Source: an uncultured Sphingosinicella sp. (GTDB taxonomy: Bacteria > Pseudomonadota > Alphaproteobacteria > Sphingomonadales > Sphingomonadaceae). From it: a DNA stretch of 11,012 nt. Below the pieces are notes generated by a model, which worked only from the letters and a program-made list of their open reading frames with translations, searched no databases and was not told where the DNA came from. Below, piece by piece: positions 1 to 7,212 of this stretch. Position 1 is the stretch's first letter; each line of letters starts with the position of its first letter. The stretch lies in the NCBI GenBank assembly GCA_946886275.1, contig CAMPIH010000070.1, positions 1 to 11,012 on the forward strand, given 5' to 3'. The translations under genes and the position numbers were made by a program.

Positions 1-485
1 GTCGGCTCGTCGAGGAACAGGATTTCGGGCTCGTGGCTGAGCGCCTTGGCGATCATCACCCGGCGCTTCATCCCGCCGGAAAGCTCCATGATCTTGGCCT
101 TGCGCTTGTCCCACAGCGACAGCTCGCGAAGCACCTTCTCGACATGGGCCGGATTTGGCGGGCAGCCGAACAGGCCGCGGCTGAAGGTGACGGTCGCGAT
201 CACGCTCTCGAACGCGTCGGTGTGGAGCTCCTGCGGCACCAGCCCGATCTTGCGGCGGGCGGCGCGATAGTCGCGCTGGTGATCGTGGCCGGCGACGAGG
301 ACCTGGCCGGCCGTCGCGGTGACGATCCCGCAGACGATGCTGATCAGGGTCGTCTTGCCTGCGCCGTTCGGCCCGAGCAAGGCGAAGATCTCGCCCTTGG
401 CGATCTCGAGATCGACCGATTTCAGCGCCTCGAGGCCCGACGCATAGGTCTTGCTCAGGCCCCGTATCGAGATGACCTTTTCCAT
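1..485 (-). CDS. ABC transporter ATP-binding protein, YadG-like (partial, C-terminus beyond the window)
   Basis: The ATPase subunit of an ABC transporter, probably of the YadG/ABC-2 export type. It would bind ATP on the cytoplasmic face and pair with a membrane permease that is not in the window. Its 161 visible residues carry Walker A (GPNGAGKTT, about 38-46), a Q-loop Gln near 85 within GLVPQE, the signature LSGGMKRR (135-142) and Walker B (ILFLDEP, 155-161). The sequence then runs off the window edge, so the D-loop, H-switch His and C-terminus are not visible. The spacing and the GLVPQE and LSGGMKRR wording resemble E. coli YadG as I remember it. Two starts are possible. ATG at 485 has a close GAGGGGG and gives a YadG-like N-terminus. 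ATG at 503 overlaps the yciB stop as ATGA and adds MSERGG. It is the last visible gene of the dapF operon. The transported substrate is unknown. Confidence 0.88.
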   Translation of the reverse strand, partial: MEKVISIRGLSKTYASGLEALKSVDLEIAKGEIFALLGPNGAGKTTLISIVCGIVTATAGQVLVAGHDHQRDYRAARRKIGLVPQELHTDAFESVIATVTFSRGLFGCPPNPAHVEKVLRELSLWDKRKAKIMELSGGMKRRVMIAKALSHEPEILFLDEP

Positions 486-499
486 GCCCCCTCGCTCGC

Positions 500-1144
500 T
501 CATTGGGTTGGCGGGATCGGCGGTTCCTCGTTCGATTCCTCGATCGCGAAGCCGTGCTTCATCAGCATCGGCACGTTGGCGAGGACGAACAGGAAAGTCA
601 CCGGCATGAAGAACCACAATTTGAACGCGACCCAGAAATTGGTGTCGGTCGACCGCCACACCGCCTCGTTGAGCACCGCCATGACGATGAAGAAGATGAT
701 CCAGTTGCGGGTCAGCAGGTGCCAGCCGCGGTCGGACAGGCCCGGATAGACCGTGCCCAGAACCATCTTCATCAGGTTTCGGCCGGTGCGCATCCCGAAC
801 AGGAGCAGCCCGGCGACGAAAAGATAATAGATGGTCGGCTTGATCTTGATGAACGTCTCGTCGTGAAGCCAGATCGTGATCCCGCCGAGGACGACCACCA
901 TCAGCCCCGAGAACCAGAGCAGGGGCGAGATGTGGCGATATTTGAGCTGGGAGACGAGCATCGCGATGATCATCGCGATCATGAAGGCGCCGGTCGCGTA
1001 GAAGATCCGGAAGGTCGGCGGGACCGGCGCGAAGAAATTGGCGAGGAAGAAGACGAGCAGCGGGCCGAGGTCGATGAGCAGCCGGGCGCCGGCGCCGGGA
1101 CCCGTCACTTCTTTCTGTTCGATCTTTCTCTCCTCGACGTTCAT
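500..1144 (-). CDS. yciB: YciB/IspZ family inner-membrane septation protein
   Basis: A 214-residue polytopic inner-membrane protein of the YciB (septation protein A, IspZ) family, linked in enterobacteria to cell-envelope integrity and division; its biochemical activity is not established. About six hydrophobic segments are visible (near 22-38, 47-65, 73-93, 104-117, 147-163 and 171-190). Family landmarks are [11 protein letters not shown] (94-104), LNEAVWR (158-164) and the following FWV-x-FK (170-175). The cytosolic N-terminus is charged, and the C-terminus ends in an acidic, proline-rich tail (about 201-214). The length is slightly above the usual 180-200 residues. Its ATG overlaps the ftsY stop as ATGA, which suggests translational coupling and explains the absence of an intergenic ribosome site. 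Confidence 0.94.
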   Translation of the reverse strand: MNVEERKIEQKEVTGPGAGARLLIDLGPLLVFFLANFFAPVPPTFRIFYATGAFMIAMIIAMLVSQLKYRHISPLLWFSGLMVVVLGGITIWLHDETFIKIKPTIYYLFVAGLLLFGMRTGRNLMKMVLGTVYPGLSDRGWHLLTRNWIIFFIVMAVLNEAVWRSTDTNFWVAFKLWFFMPVTFLFVLANVPMLMKHGFAIEESNEEPPIPPTQ

Positions 1145-2067
1145 GCCGCCACTCCCGAGATCGCGCGGGCCACTTCGGCGGGGTCGAACGGGCGAAGATC
1201 GTCCATTCCCTCGCCGACTCCGATGGCGTGGATCGGAAGCTCGTATCGGTCGGCCGCGGCGACCATCACTCCGCCGCGCGCGGTCCCGTCCAGCTTGGTC
1301 ATCACCAGTCCGGTCACTCCGGCGACTTCGCGGAACACCTCGATCTGCGAAAGGGCGTTCTGGCCGGTGGTCGCGTCGAGCACGAGGACGACGTCGTGCG
1401 GTGCGGCCGGGTTCAATCGGCCGAGGACCCGCCGGATCTTGGCGAGTTCGTCCATCAGATCCTTCTTGTTCTGGAGGCGCCCGGCGGTGTCGACGATGAG
1501 GACGTCGATGCCTTCGGCCGTGGCCTTCTTCACGCCGTCGAAGACGATCGCCGAGCTGTCCGAGCCTTCGGGCCCGCAGATGATCGGCACTCCGGCGCGG
1601 TCGGCCCAGATCCTGAGCTGCTCGATCGCTGCCGCCCGGAACGTGTCGCCGGCAGCGAGGAGGACCGAATAATCCTGCTCCTGGAAAAGATGGGCGAGCT
1701 TGGCGATCGTCGTCGTCTTGCCCGATCCGTTGACTCCGACGACGAGGATGACCTGGGGGCGCGGAAATGCGTCGATCTCGAGCGGCTCGGCGACCGGCGC
1801 AAGGATCTTCTCGAGCTCCTCGGCGACGACCGCCCTGACGGCCGATTCCGTCAATCCCCGCTCGAACCTCTCGCTCGCGAGGCGCGCCCGGATCTTGGCC
1901 GCGGTCGCCGGCCCGAGGTCGGAGGCGATCAGCGCCTCCTCGATGTCGTCGAGAGTCCGCTCGTCCAGGCTCGACCGGTTGATGAGACCGGTGAGATTGT
2001 CGCCGAGCCGGTCGGACGTCTTCTGAAAGCCGAGCCGCATCCGCTCGAACCAGGGCAGCTCGGTCAC
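1141..2067 (-). CDS. ftsY: Signal recognition particle receptor FtsY
   Basis: The SRP receptor GTPase (308 residues), which meets the Ffh-ribosome-nascent chain complex at the inner membrane and hands it to the Sec translocon. The N domain is about residues 1-95. The G domain carries [10 protein letters not shown] (111-120), [11 protein letters not shown] (141-151), DTAGRL (193-198), TKLDG (257-261) and the closing GVGEG (283-287). It has no long acidic A domain like that of E. coli, so membrane contact probably relies on the amphipathic N-terminus ([11 protein letters not shown]). The start is a GTG at 2067 that overlaps the mtaB stop as GTGA. An in-frame ATG at 2040 would delete the conserved-looking WFERM segment, so GTG is preferred. 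Its partner ffh lies across the divergent intergenic region. Confidence 0.96.
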   Translation of the reverse strand: MTELPWFERMRLGFQKTSDRLGDNLTGLINRSSLDERTLDDIEEALIASDLGPATAAKIRARLASERFERGLTESAVRAVVAEELEKILAPVAEPLEIDAFPRPQVILVVGVNGSGKTTTIAKLAHLFQEQDYSVLLAAGDTFRAAAIEQLRIWADRAGVPIICGPEGSDSSAIVFDGVKKATAEGIDVLIVDTAGRLQNKKDLMDELAKIRRVLGRLNPAAPHDVVLVLDATTGQNALSQIEVFREVAGVTGLVMTKLDGTARGGVMVAAADRYELPIHAIGVGEGMDDLRPFDPAEVARAISGVAA

Positions 2068-3338
2068 GCCTTCACTCCGATCAATTCGTCATTCTCGATA
2101 TTCGTCACCGTCACTTCGACGATCGCTCCGACCGGAGCCTTGGCTCCGCCGGCCGACAGCCGAACCGGCGCGAAATTCTCCGCATGGCCGATTCCGTCCT
2201 CGCGCTCGATCAGCACCCTCTGGCGGGTGCCGACGAGATCCTTCAGCCAGCCGGAGCGGCGGCGCGCGGTCGCCTCGCGAAGCCTCTTCGCGCGCGCCTT
2301 CACGTCTTTCGGGTGGACCTGGGGCATGCGCGCCGCGGGCGTGCCCTTTTTCGGCGAATAAGGGAAGATGTGGCCCATGACGATGTCGCATTCGTCGATC
2401 AGCCTGAGGCTGTTCTCGTGCATTTCTTCCGTCTCGGTCGGGAATCCGGCGATCAGGTCGGCGCCGATCGCGATCTCGGGCCGTCTTTCCTTCAAACGGC
2501 TGACCGTCTCGATCGCCTGTCCGCGGCTGTGGCGGCGCTTCATCCGCTTGAGGACGAGATCGTCGCCGGCCTGGAAGCTCATGTGGAGGTGCGGCATGAA
2601 CCGCGGCTCGCCGGCGGCGAGCTCGAACAGCCGATCGTCCATCTCGATGCAGTCGAGCGAGGAAAGCCGGAGCCTCGGAAGCTCCGGAACGAGCCTCAGG
2701 ATCCGCTCGATCAGCAGTCCGAGCGAAGGCTCGCCTGGAAGATCGGGACCATAAGAGGTGACGTCGACTCCGGTCAGGACGACTTCGTTGAAGCCCTCGC
2801 CGGCGAGGGCCTTGATCCGCTCGACGACGAGACCGGCGGGGACCGACCGGCTGTTCCCCCGGCCAAAAGGAATGATGCAGAAGGTGCAGCGATGGTCGCA
2901 GCCATTCTGGACCTCGACGAAGGCGCGCGAACGCTCGGCGAAACCGGTGACGAGATGAGGCGCGGTTTCCCGAACCGCCATGATGTCGGAAACCCGGACC
3001 TGGCCGTCGCCGACCCCGAATGGATCGGAGCCAAGCGTCCGACCGAAGCTCTCGGCCTCGAACTTCTCGCGATTGCCGAGCACCCGGCTCACTTCCGGCA
3101 TCGCCGAAAACGTCTCCGGCTCGACCTGGGCGGCGCAGCCGGTGACGAAGATCCGGGCGTCGGGCCTGGCGCGCTTCGCCTTCCGGATCGCCTGCCTCGT
3201 CTGGCGGACCGCCTCGTTGGTGACGGCGCAGCTGTTGACGATGACGAGGTCGTCCTCGCCTTGGGCGAGGATCCGCATCGACTCGCTCTCGGCGGCGTTC
3301 AGCCTGCAGCCGAGGGTGATGATCTCGGGGCCGCTCAT
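2064..3338 (-). CDS. mtaB: tRNA (N6-L-threonylcarbamoyladenosine(37)-C2)-methylthiotransferase MtaB
   Basis: A radical-SAM methylthiotransferase (424 residues) that converts t6A37 to ms2t6A in ANN-decoding tRNAs. The N-terminal UPF0004 domain has the three cluster-binding cysteines C11 (TLGCRLN), C37 (NSCAVT) and C68 (TGCAAQ). The radical SAM CxxxCxxC is C147/C151/C154 in NGCDHRCTFCIIPFGRG. A TRAM-like beta domain occupies about 365-424. The substrate-side motif reads HLHMSFQAGDD (250-260), a mild variant of the usual HLHLSLQ(S/A)GDD. MtaB is preferred over MiaB or RimO because of NSCAVTNEA and CIIPFGRG; this is a judgement from motifs. The ATG at 3338 overlaps the dapF stop as ATGA. The reading frame stays open upstream through dapF, so a much longer ORF is apparent, but the family N-terminus begins here. 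Confidence 0.95.
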   Translation of the reverse strand: MSGPEIITLGCRLNAAESESMRILAQGEDDLVIVNSCAVTNEAVRQTRQAIRKAKRARPDARIFVTGCAAQVEPETFSAMPEVSRVLGNREKFEAESFGRTLGSDPFGVGDGQVRVSDIMAVRETAPHLVTGFAERSRAFVEVQNGCDHRCTFCIIPFGRGNSRSVPAGLVVERIKALAGEGFNEVVLTGVDVTSYGPDLPGEPSLGLLIERILRLVPELPRLRLSSLDCIEMDDRLFELAAGEPRFMPHLHMSFQAGDDLVLKRMKRRHSRGQAIETVSRLKERRPEIAIGADLIAGFPTETEEMHENSLRLIDECDIVMGHIFPYSPKKGTPAARMPQVHPKDVKARAKRLREATARRRSGWLKDLVGTRQRVLIEREDGIGHAENFAPVRLSAGGAKAPVGAIVEVTVTNIENDELIGVKA

Positions 3339-4150
3339 GCCGGCAGCTCGCCGCTGAAGACGTGGGTCGCCTCGCCGCTCATCCGGATCGACTCGCCTGG
3401 CGCCCATTCGATCACCAGCGTGCCGCCGGCCTGGGTCACCGAGACGGGCGAGCTGAACTGGCGATATTTGATCGCCGCGACGGCGGTCGCACAGGCGCCG
3501 GTGCCGCAGGCGCGGGTCAACCCGGCGCCGCGCTCCCAGACTCGAAGATCGATCCCCGGCCGGCGCGTTCCGCCGACCGCGACTCCGCCGATCCGGACCT
3601 CGGCGACGTTGACGTTGACGCCCTGGGGGAAGAGCGGGTCGCGCTCGATCGTCGGCCCCAGGCGGGCGAGATCGAAGTCGGTCCTGTCCTCGACGAAGAA
3701 GATGACGTGCGGGTTGCCGACATTGACCGCGCAGGGCCGCTCGAGCCCGTCCCAGCCGACCGGCATTTCGGCCGTGTCCATCGGATAAGCGAGTGGGATC
3801 TCGTCCCAGCCGAAGCGCGGCATGCCCATTTCGACCGTGACCGAATTGCCCTGTGCCCTGGCGGTCAGGATTCCGCCCTTGGTCTCGATCGTCTCGTGCC
3901 CGAGCAGGCCGACGCAGCGCGTGGCGTTGCCGCAGGATTCCACCTCGCCGCCGTCCGAGTTCCAGATCCGCATCCGGACCTCGGCGACTTCGGACGGCTC
4001 GAGCAGGATCACCTGGTCGCAGCCGATTCCGGTCCGCCGGTCGGCGATCGCCCGCGCCCGCGCCGGGTCCATCGCGACCGGCCGGTCGCGTCCGTCGAGA
4101 ATGACGAAGTCGTTGCCGAGGCCGTGCATCTTGTGGAAGCGTTGCGTCAT
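3335..4150 (-). CDS. dapF: Diaminopimelate epimerase
   Basis: Interconverts LL- and meso-diaminopimelate, giving the meso-DAP used for peptidoglycan and for lysine. It is a cytosolic, cofactor-free two-thiol epimerase. From the start at 4150 (MTQRFHKMHGLGNDF) it is 271 residues, the usual length. The two catalytic cysteines are in ESCGNATRC (C73) and ACGTGACATA (C215); C73 has the same number as in E. coli DapF. Substrate-binding signatures such as GNDFV, NSDGGEVESCGN, NVGNPH and the late WERGAG are present. An in-frame ATG at 4162 would add MRSA. Neither start has a clear Shine-Dalgarno. A GACAAT on the minus strand lies 6 bases before the 4162 ATG, so a leaderless message from 4162 is conceivable but has no matching -35. 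First gene of the leftward operon. Confidence 0.95.
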   Translation of the reverse strand: MTQRFHKMHGLGNDFVILDGRDRPVAMDPARARAIADRRTGIGCDQVILLEPSEVAEVRMRIWNSDGGEVESCGNATRCVGLLGHETIETKGGILTARAQGNSVTVEMGMPRFGWDEIPLAYPMDTAEMPVGWDGLERPCAVNVGNPHVIFFVEDRTDFDLARLGPTIERDPLFPQGVNVNVAEVRIGGVAVGGTRRPGIDLRVWERGAGLTRACGTGACATAVAAIKYRQFSSPVSVTQAGGTLVIEWAPGESIRMSGEATHVFSGELPA

Positions 4151-4222
4151 TGCCGAGCGCATCTAGGGATTGTCCCGCCCAAGTGGAAGCTTCGAGCGCT
4201 TGCGCGGCCAGCGCCAACTCCC

Positions 4223-4251
4223 TTGCCAGCAGGGCAGCGATTGCCTATGTG
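4223..4251 (+). promoter_or_regulatory. Candidate sigma70-type promoter for the ffh operon
   Basis: TTGCCA at 4223-4228 (five of six against TTGACA) is followed after 17 bases by TATGTG at 4246-4251, a weak -10. This would give a leader of roughly 100 bases before ffh. It is the best spaced pair I found by eye in the dapF-ffh interval. The -10 is poor and alphaproteobacterial promoters are variable, so this is tentative. Confidence 0.27.
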
Positions 4252-4302
4252 GCGGCCATCCCGACGACGGGTGAGTTTCGAAGCGTCCAACGACGCGCGC
4301 TG

Positions 4303-4332
4303 GCCGGCGAGGTTTCGCCCGCCGGCGTTTTT
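4303..4332 (+). promoter_or_regulatory. Terminator-like hairpin with T-run in the ffh leader (possible attenuator)
   Basis: A GC stem of 7 pairs (4303-4309 with 4320-4326) can extend to 9 pairs with a bulged A and a TTTCG loop. It is followed by G and five Ts (4328-4332). It lies 25 bases before the ffh start codon and just upstream of the ffh ribosome site at 4347-4352. It looks like an intrinsic terminator in miniature. Because it sits inside the predicted leader rather than after a plus-strand gene, attenuation is one reading and a chance structure another. Confidence 0.33.
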
Positions 4333-4356
4333 CGTTTGGCGCCTCTGGAGAGATGA

Positions 4357-5820
4357 ATGTTCGAGAGCCTGAGCGATCGCCTCAACGGTGTGTTCGACCG
4401 GCTGCGCGGCCGCGGCGCGTTGACCGAGGCCGACGTGCGCTCGGCGATGCGCGAGGTCCGAGTCGCCTTGCTCGAGGCCGACGTCGCCCTCCCGGTCGTC
4501 CGCGAGTTCGTCGACCGAGCCACCGAGAAAGCGGTCGGCCAGCAGGTGCTGCGCTCGGTCACCCCCGGCCAGCAGGTCGTCAAGATCGTCCATGACGCGC
4601 TCGTCGAGATGCTCGGCGCCGAGGAAGCGGGGCTCGAGATCGCGATCACTCCGCCGGCGGTGATCATGATGGTCGGCCTTCAGGGCTCGGGCAAGACGAC
4701 CACCACTGCCAAGATCGCCAAGCGGCTCACCGACAAGGACCGCAAGAAGGTGATGATGGCGTCGCTCGACGTCGCCCGGCCGGCGGCGCAGGAGCAGCTC
4801 GCCGTGCTCGGCCGCCAGGCGGACGTCGCGACCCTTCCGATCGTTCCCGGCCAGCCTCCGGTCGAGATCGCCCGGCGCGCGCTCAATGCCGCCCGCCTCC
4901 AGGGCTTCGACGTTCTCATGCTCGACACGGCCGGCCGGCTTCACGTCGATCAGGCGCTGATGGACGAGATGAAGGCGGTCGCCGGCGCGACCTCGCCTCA
5001 GGAAGTGCTTCTCGTCGCCGACGCCTTGACCGGCCAGGACGCGGTCAATGTCGCGAAGAGCTTCGTCGATCAGATCGATCTGACCGGTATCGTCCTCACC
5101 CGCCTCGACGGCGACGCCCGCGGCGGCGCCGCTCTGTCGATGCGCGCCGTCACCGGCAAGCCGATCAAGTTCGCCGGCGTCGGCGAGGGGATCGACAAGC
5201 TCGAGGCCTTCCATCCCGAGCGGGTCGCCGGCCGCATCCTCGGCATGGGCGACGTCGTCAGCCTCGTCGAGCGCGCCCAGGAGACGATCCAGGTCGAGGA
5301 GGCCGAGGCGCTCGCCGCCAAGATGGCCAAGGGCCAGTTCGATCTGAACGATCTTCGCGCCCAGCTTCGCCAGATGCAGCGCATGGGCGGGCTCGGCGCC
5401 CTCGCGGGTATGTTGCCCGGGATCGGCAAGATGCGGAACCAGATCAACCAGAGCGGAGTCCTGGAAGGCAATGTGCTCGGCCGGCTCGACGCGATCATCG
5501 GCTCGATGACTCCGAAGGAACGGGTGAAGCCGGACCTGCTGAACGCGAAGCGCAAGATCCGGGTCGCCAAGGGCTCTGGGACGACCGTCCAGGAAGTGAA
5601 CAAGCTCCTGAAGATGCATCAGGAGATGGCCAACGCGATGAAGAAGATCCGCAAGATGGGCGGTCTCGGCAAGCTCGGCGCCTTGTTCGGCGGCGGCGGC
5701 CTGGGCGGAGCGCTTGGCGGGCTTCCCGGCGGCGGTCTGCCCCCTGGCAGCCCCTCTGGCGGCTTCCCCGGGCTTCCCGGCGGGAACCTCCCGTTCAATC
5801 CCAAGAATTTCAAGAGATAG
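4357..5820 (+). CDS. ffh: Signal recognition particle protein Ffh (SRP54)
   Basis: The protein subunit of the bacterial SRP (487 residues). It binds signal sequences and 4.5S RNA and, with FtsY, targets membrane proteins cotranslationally. The NG domain shows [10 protein letters not shown] (107-116), [11 protein letters not shown] (138-148), DTAGRL (190-195), [10 protein letters not shown] (248-257) and GVGEG (274-278). The methionine-rich M domain (about 325-437) includes the finger region [21 protein letters not shown] and the RNA-binding segment with [10 protein letters not shown] (407-416). The C-terminal 50 residues are a low-complexity Gly/Pro/Leu tail ending NPKNFKR. GGAGAG at 4347-4352 is a well-placed Shine-Dalgarno. 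It heads the rightward operon, 22 bases before rpsP. The R in TRLDG is the only departure from the textbook TKxDG and I believe it is common in this class. Confidence 0.97.
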   Translation: MFESLSDRLNGVFDRLRGRGALTEADVRSAMREVRVALLEADVALPVVREFVDRATEKAVGQQVLRSVTPGQQVVKIVHDALVEMLGAEEAGLEIAITPPAVIMMVGLQGSGKTTTTAKIAKRLTDKDRKKVMMASLDVARPAAQEQLAVLGRQADVATLPIVPGQPPVEIARRALNAARLQGFDVLMLDTAGRLHVDQALMDEMKAVAGATSPQEVLLVADALTGQDAVNVAKSFVDQIDLTGIVLTRLDGDARGGAALSMRAVTGKPIKFAGVGEGIDKLEAFHPERVAGRILGMGDVVSLVERAQETIQVEEAEALAAKMAKGQFDLNDLRAQLRQMQRMGGLGALAGMLPGIGKMRNQINQSGVLEGNVLGRLDAIIGSMTPKERVKPDLLNAKRKIRVAKGSGTTVQEVNKLLKMHQEMANAMKKIRKMGGLGKLGALFGGGGLGGALGGLPGGGLPPGSPSGGFPGLPGGNLPFNPKNFKR

Positions 5821-5842
5821 ACTTCAAGAAAGGAACATCGAA

Positions 5843-6589
5843 ATGGCAGTTGCAATCAGGCTTTCACGGGGTGGCGCGAAGAAGCGCCCTTATTACAAGA
5901 TCGTCGTCGCCGACGCCCGCAATTCGCGCGACGGCAAGTTCATCGAGCGGATCGGCAGCTACAATCCGCTTCTCCCCAAGGACAGCCCGGAGCGGGTGAA
6001 GCTTGACGCCGACCGAGTCCGCCACTGGCTCTCCGTCGGTGCTCAGCCGTCGGACCGGGTCCTTCGCTTCCTCGATGCCGCCGGGCTCAAGGAGCGGCCG
6101 GCGCGAAGCAACCCGAAGAAGGGTGAGCCGGGCGAAAAGGCCAAGGAGCGCGCCGAGGAGCGGGCCACCCGCGAGGCCGAAGCCGCCGAAGCCGCCAAGA
6201 CTGCGGCCGAGGAAGAGACGGTCGAAGTGATGGCCGAGGCGGTCGAGGAAGCCACCGCCGACACCGGCGCCGAGGCCAGTGAAGCCCCCACCGACGAAGC
6301 CCCCCCCGAAGACGCCCCCGCCGCAGACGCCGCCGCCGACGAAGCCCCGGCCGCGGACGCTGTGACCGCGGAGGCTCCGGCCGAAGAGGCCGCCACCGAG
6401 GAGGCGCCTGCTGAGGAGGCCGCGGCCGAAGAGGCTCCGGCCGAAGCCGCCGCCGAGGAAGCCCCGGCCGAGGAGGCCACTCCGGCCGACGAAGCGACCA
6501 ACGAGGGCAAGTCCACGACCGATCCCGCCGAGGGTTCGGTCGAGGCCGCTCCCGAGGAAGGCGCCGAGAAGGCCGAGAAGGCCGAGTAA
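5843..6589 (+). CDS. rpsP: 30S ribosomal protein bS16 with a very long acidic Ala/Glu/Pro tail
   Basis: Small-subunit protein bS16, an early-assembly protein of the 30S body. The first 84 or so residues are a complete S16 core ([26 protein letters not shown], then [25 protein letters not shown]). The protein then continues to 248 residues, about three times the usual length. The extension has two parts. Residues 85-119 mix Lys/Arg with Glu and look helix-forming. Residues 120-222 are Ala, Glu, Asp and Pro rich and contain no Lys or Arg at all. A short mixed end finishes EKAEKAE. AAGGA at 5830-5834 is a good ribosome site 8 bases before the ATG. Tails on S16 are known in alphaproteobacteria, but this one is long. 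The frame is uninterrupted and ends at TAA, so I see no sign of a frameshift. Confidence 0.95.
   Translation: MAVAIRLSRGGAKKRPYYKIVVADARNSRDGKFIERIGSYNPLLPKDSPERVKLDADRVRHWLSVGAQPSDRVLRFLDAAGLKERPARSNPKKGEPGEKAKERAEERATREAEAAEAAKTAAEEETVEVMAEAVEEATADTGAEASEAPTDEAPPEDAPAADAAADEAPAADAVTAEAPAEEAATEEAPAEEAAAEEAPAEAAAEEAPAEEATPADEATNEGKSTTDPAEGSVEAAPEEGAEKAEKAE
6371..6481 (+). repeat. Degenerate in-frame repeat encoding [13 protein letters not shown] units in the bS16 tail
   Basis: Four imperfect units of 9-10 residues ([37 protein letters not shown]) follow each other at bS16 residues 177-213. At DNA level, a 16-base string beginning GAGGCTCCGG recurs exactly at 6371 and 6431, while other units differ at third positions. 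The array is preceded by looser DEAPAAD units. The pattern suggests expansion by unequal exchange or slippage. Confidence 0.8.
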
Positions 6590-6606
6590 GCCGAACTCCG
6601 CCTCAA

Positions 6607-6650
6607 CCCCCTCCAATCCCTCCCCTTGATGGGGAGGGGTTGGGGAGGGG
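6607..6650 (+). repeat. Hairpin-forming C-rich/G-rich palindrome with perfect G-quadruplex motif
   Basis: Within the 112-base gap between rpsP and rimM, a C-rich arm (6613-6625, extendable to 6607) pairs with a G-rich arm (6631-6643, extendable to 6650) around a TTGAT loop. The core 13 positions have one G-T wobble. The G arm reads GGGG-A-GGGG-TT-GGGG-A-GGGG at 6631-6650, four G4 tracts with loops of 1, 2 and 1. There is no T-run, so it is not a standard intrinsic terminator. From memory it resembles palindromes dispersed between genes of sphingomonads and Caulobacter relatives. Only one copy is in this window. Confidence 0.72.
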
Positions 6651-6676
6651 TGGCGCATGAGCTAAGGGAGCTGCCG

Positions 6677-6709
6677 ATGAAGCCGCTTTGGGTCATGCTC
6701 CATGGCTGA
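6677..6709 (+). CDS. Possible 10-codon leader ORF overlapping the rimM start
   Basis: ATG at 6677 opens a 10-residue frame (MKPLWVMLHG) ending at TGA 6707-6709, six bases past the first base of the rimM ATG at 6702 and in a different frame. AAGGGAG at 6664-6670 lies 6 bases before it, the best Shine-Dalgarno in the rpsP-rimM gap, while rimM itself has none. Ribosomes finishing here could reinitiate on rimM. No homologue is known to me and chance is possible. Confidence 0.3.
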   Translation: MKPLWVMLHG

Positions 6710-7199
6710 TGACGCTGACAATCAGGTCGTCCTCGCCGCCGTCGCCGGTGCCCATGGCGTCGGCGGCGAGGTGCGCCTGAAAGCCTTCGCCGAGAGCGTC
6801 GACAGCCTGAAACGGCACAAAAGGCTGTTCGTCGACGGGGAAAGGCCGCTCACTCTGGTGTCGCTGAGGGGCGGCGGCAATGGCGCGATCGCCCGCTTCG
6901 CCGAGGTCGCCGATCGCAACGACGCCGAAGCGTTGCGCGGCAAGCTCCTGTCCGTCCCCCGCACCGAGCTGCCGCCGCTCGACGAGGGGGAATATTATCA
7001 CGCCGACCTCATCGGCCTCCCCTGCGAAACCGAGGCCGGCGAGCTTCTGGGCCGGGTCGTCGCCGTCGAGAATTTCGGCGCCGGCGACCTTCTCGAGATC
7101 GAGAAGCCGGACGGCAAGAAGTCGCTGATCCCATTCCGCGACGGGATCGCCGAGCTTGGCGACGGCCGGATCGTCGCCGATCCCACTTTCCTCGCCTGA
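6702..7199 (+). CDS. rimM: Ribosome maturation factor RimM
   Basis: Assists late maturation of the 30S head and acts with uS19 during 16S rRNA processing; cytosolic. It has 165 residues, normal for the family. The N-terminal RimM beta-barrel starts at VVLAAVAGAHGVGGEVRLKAF (9-29) with NDAEALRGK near 73-81. The C-terminal PRC-barrel has YYHADLIGLPCETEAGELLGRV (98-119), FGAGDLLEIEKPDGKKSLIPF and a final RIVADP. An in-frame TGA at 6678-6680 limits the start to 6702 or later, and the conserved GAHGV position supports 6702. No Shine-Dalgarno stands directly before it. The gene ends 13 bases before the stop of the convergent oxidoreductase with no visible terminator. Confidence 0.94.
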   Translation: MADDADNQVVLAAVAGAHGVGGEVRLKAFAESVDSLKRHKRLFVDGERPLTLVSLRGGGNGAIARFAEVADRNDAEALRGKLLSVPRTELPPLDEGEYYHADLIGLPCETEAGELLGRVVAVENFGAGDLLEIEKPDGKKSLIPFRDGIAELGDGRIVADPTFLA

Positions 7200-7212
7200 A
7201 CCGGCACCGGCT

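Noticed and set aside
1141..2067. FtsY without the acidic A domain as a truncation
   Set aside because: A complete NG domain of about 300 residues is a known functional form and is usual in many bacteria.
3339..4217. Continuous minus-strand frame extending mtaB to 717 codons
   Set aside because: The extra part is an alternative frame across dapF, Arg/Gly-rich and without family resemblance. The MtaB domain starts cleanly at 3338 with an ATGA overlap.
4150..4356. 68-codon plus-strand ORF ending right before the ffh ATG
   Set aside because: It begins antisense to the dapF start, has no ribosome site and low-complexity Ala/Ser content. It crosses the probable promoter and hairpin.
5098..5112. 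Arg in place of Lys in the Ffh G4 motif (TRLDG)
   Set aside because: As far as I recall, TR(L/M)DGD is common in alphaproteobacterial Ffh, and the specificity Asp is intact.
4147..5619. 490-codon minus-strand ORF opposite ffh
   Set aside because: Shadow of ffh with His/Asp/Leu-rich composition and no family motifs; it also covers the divergent control region.
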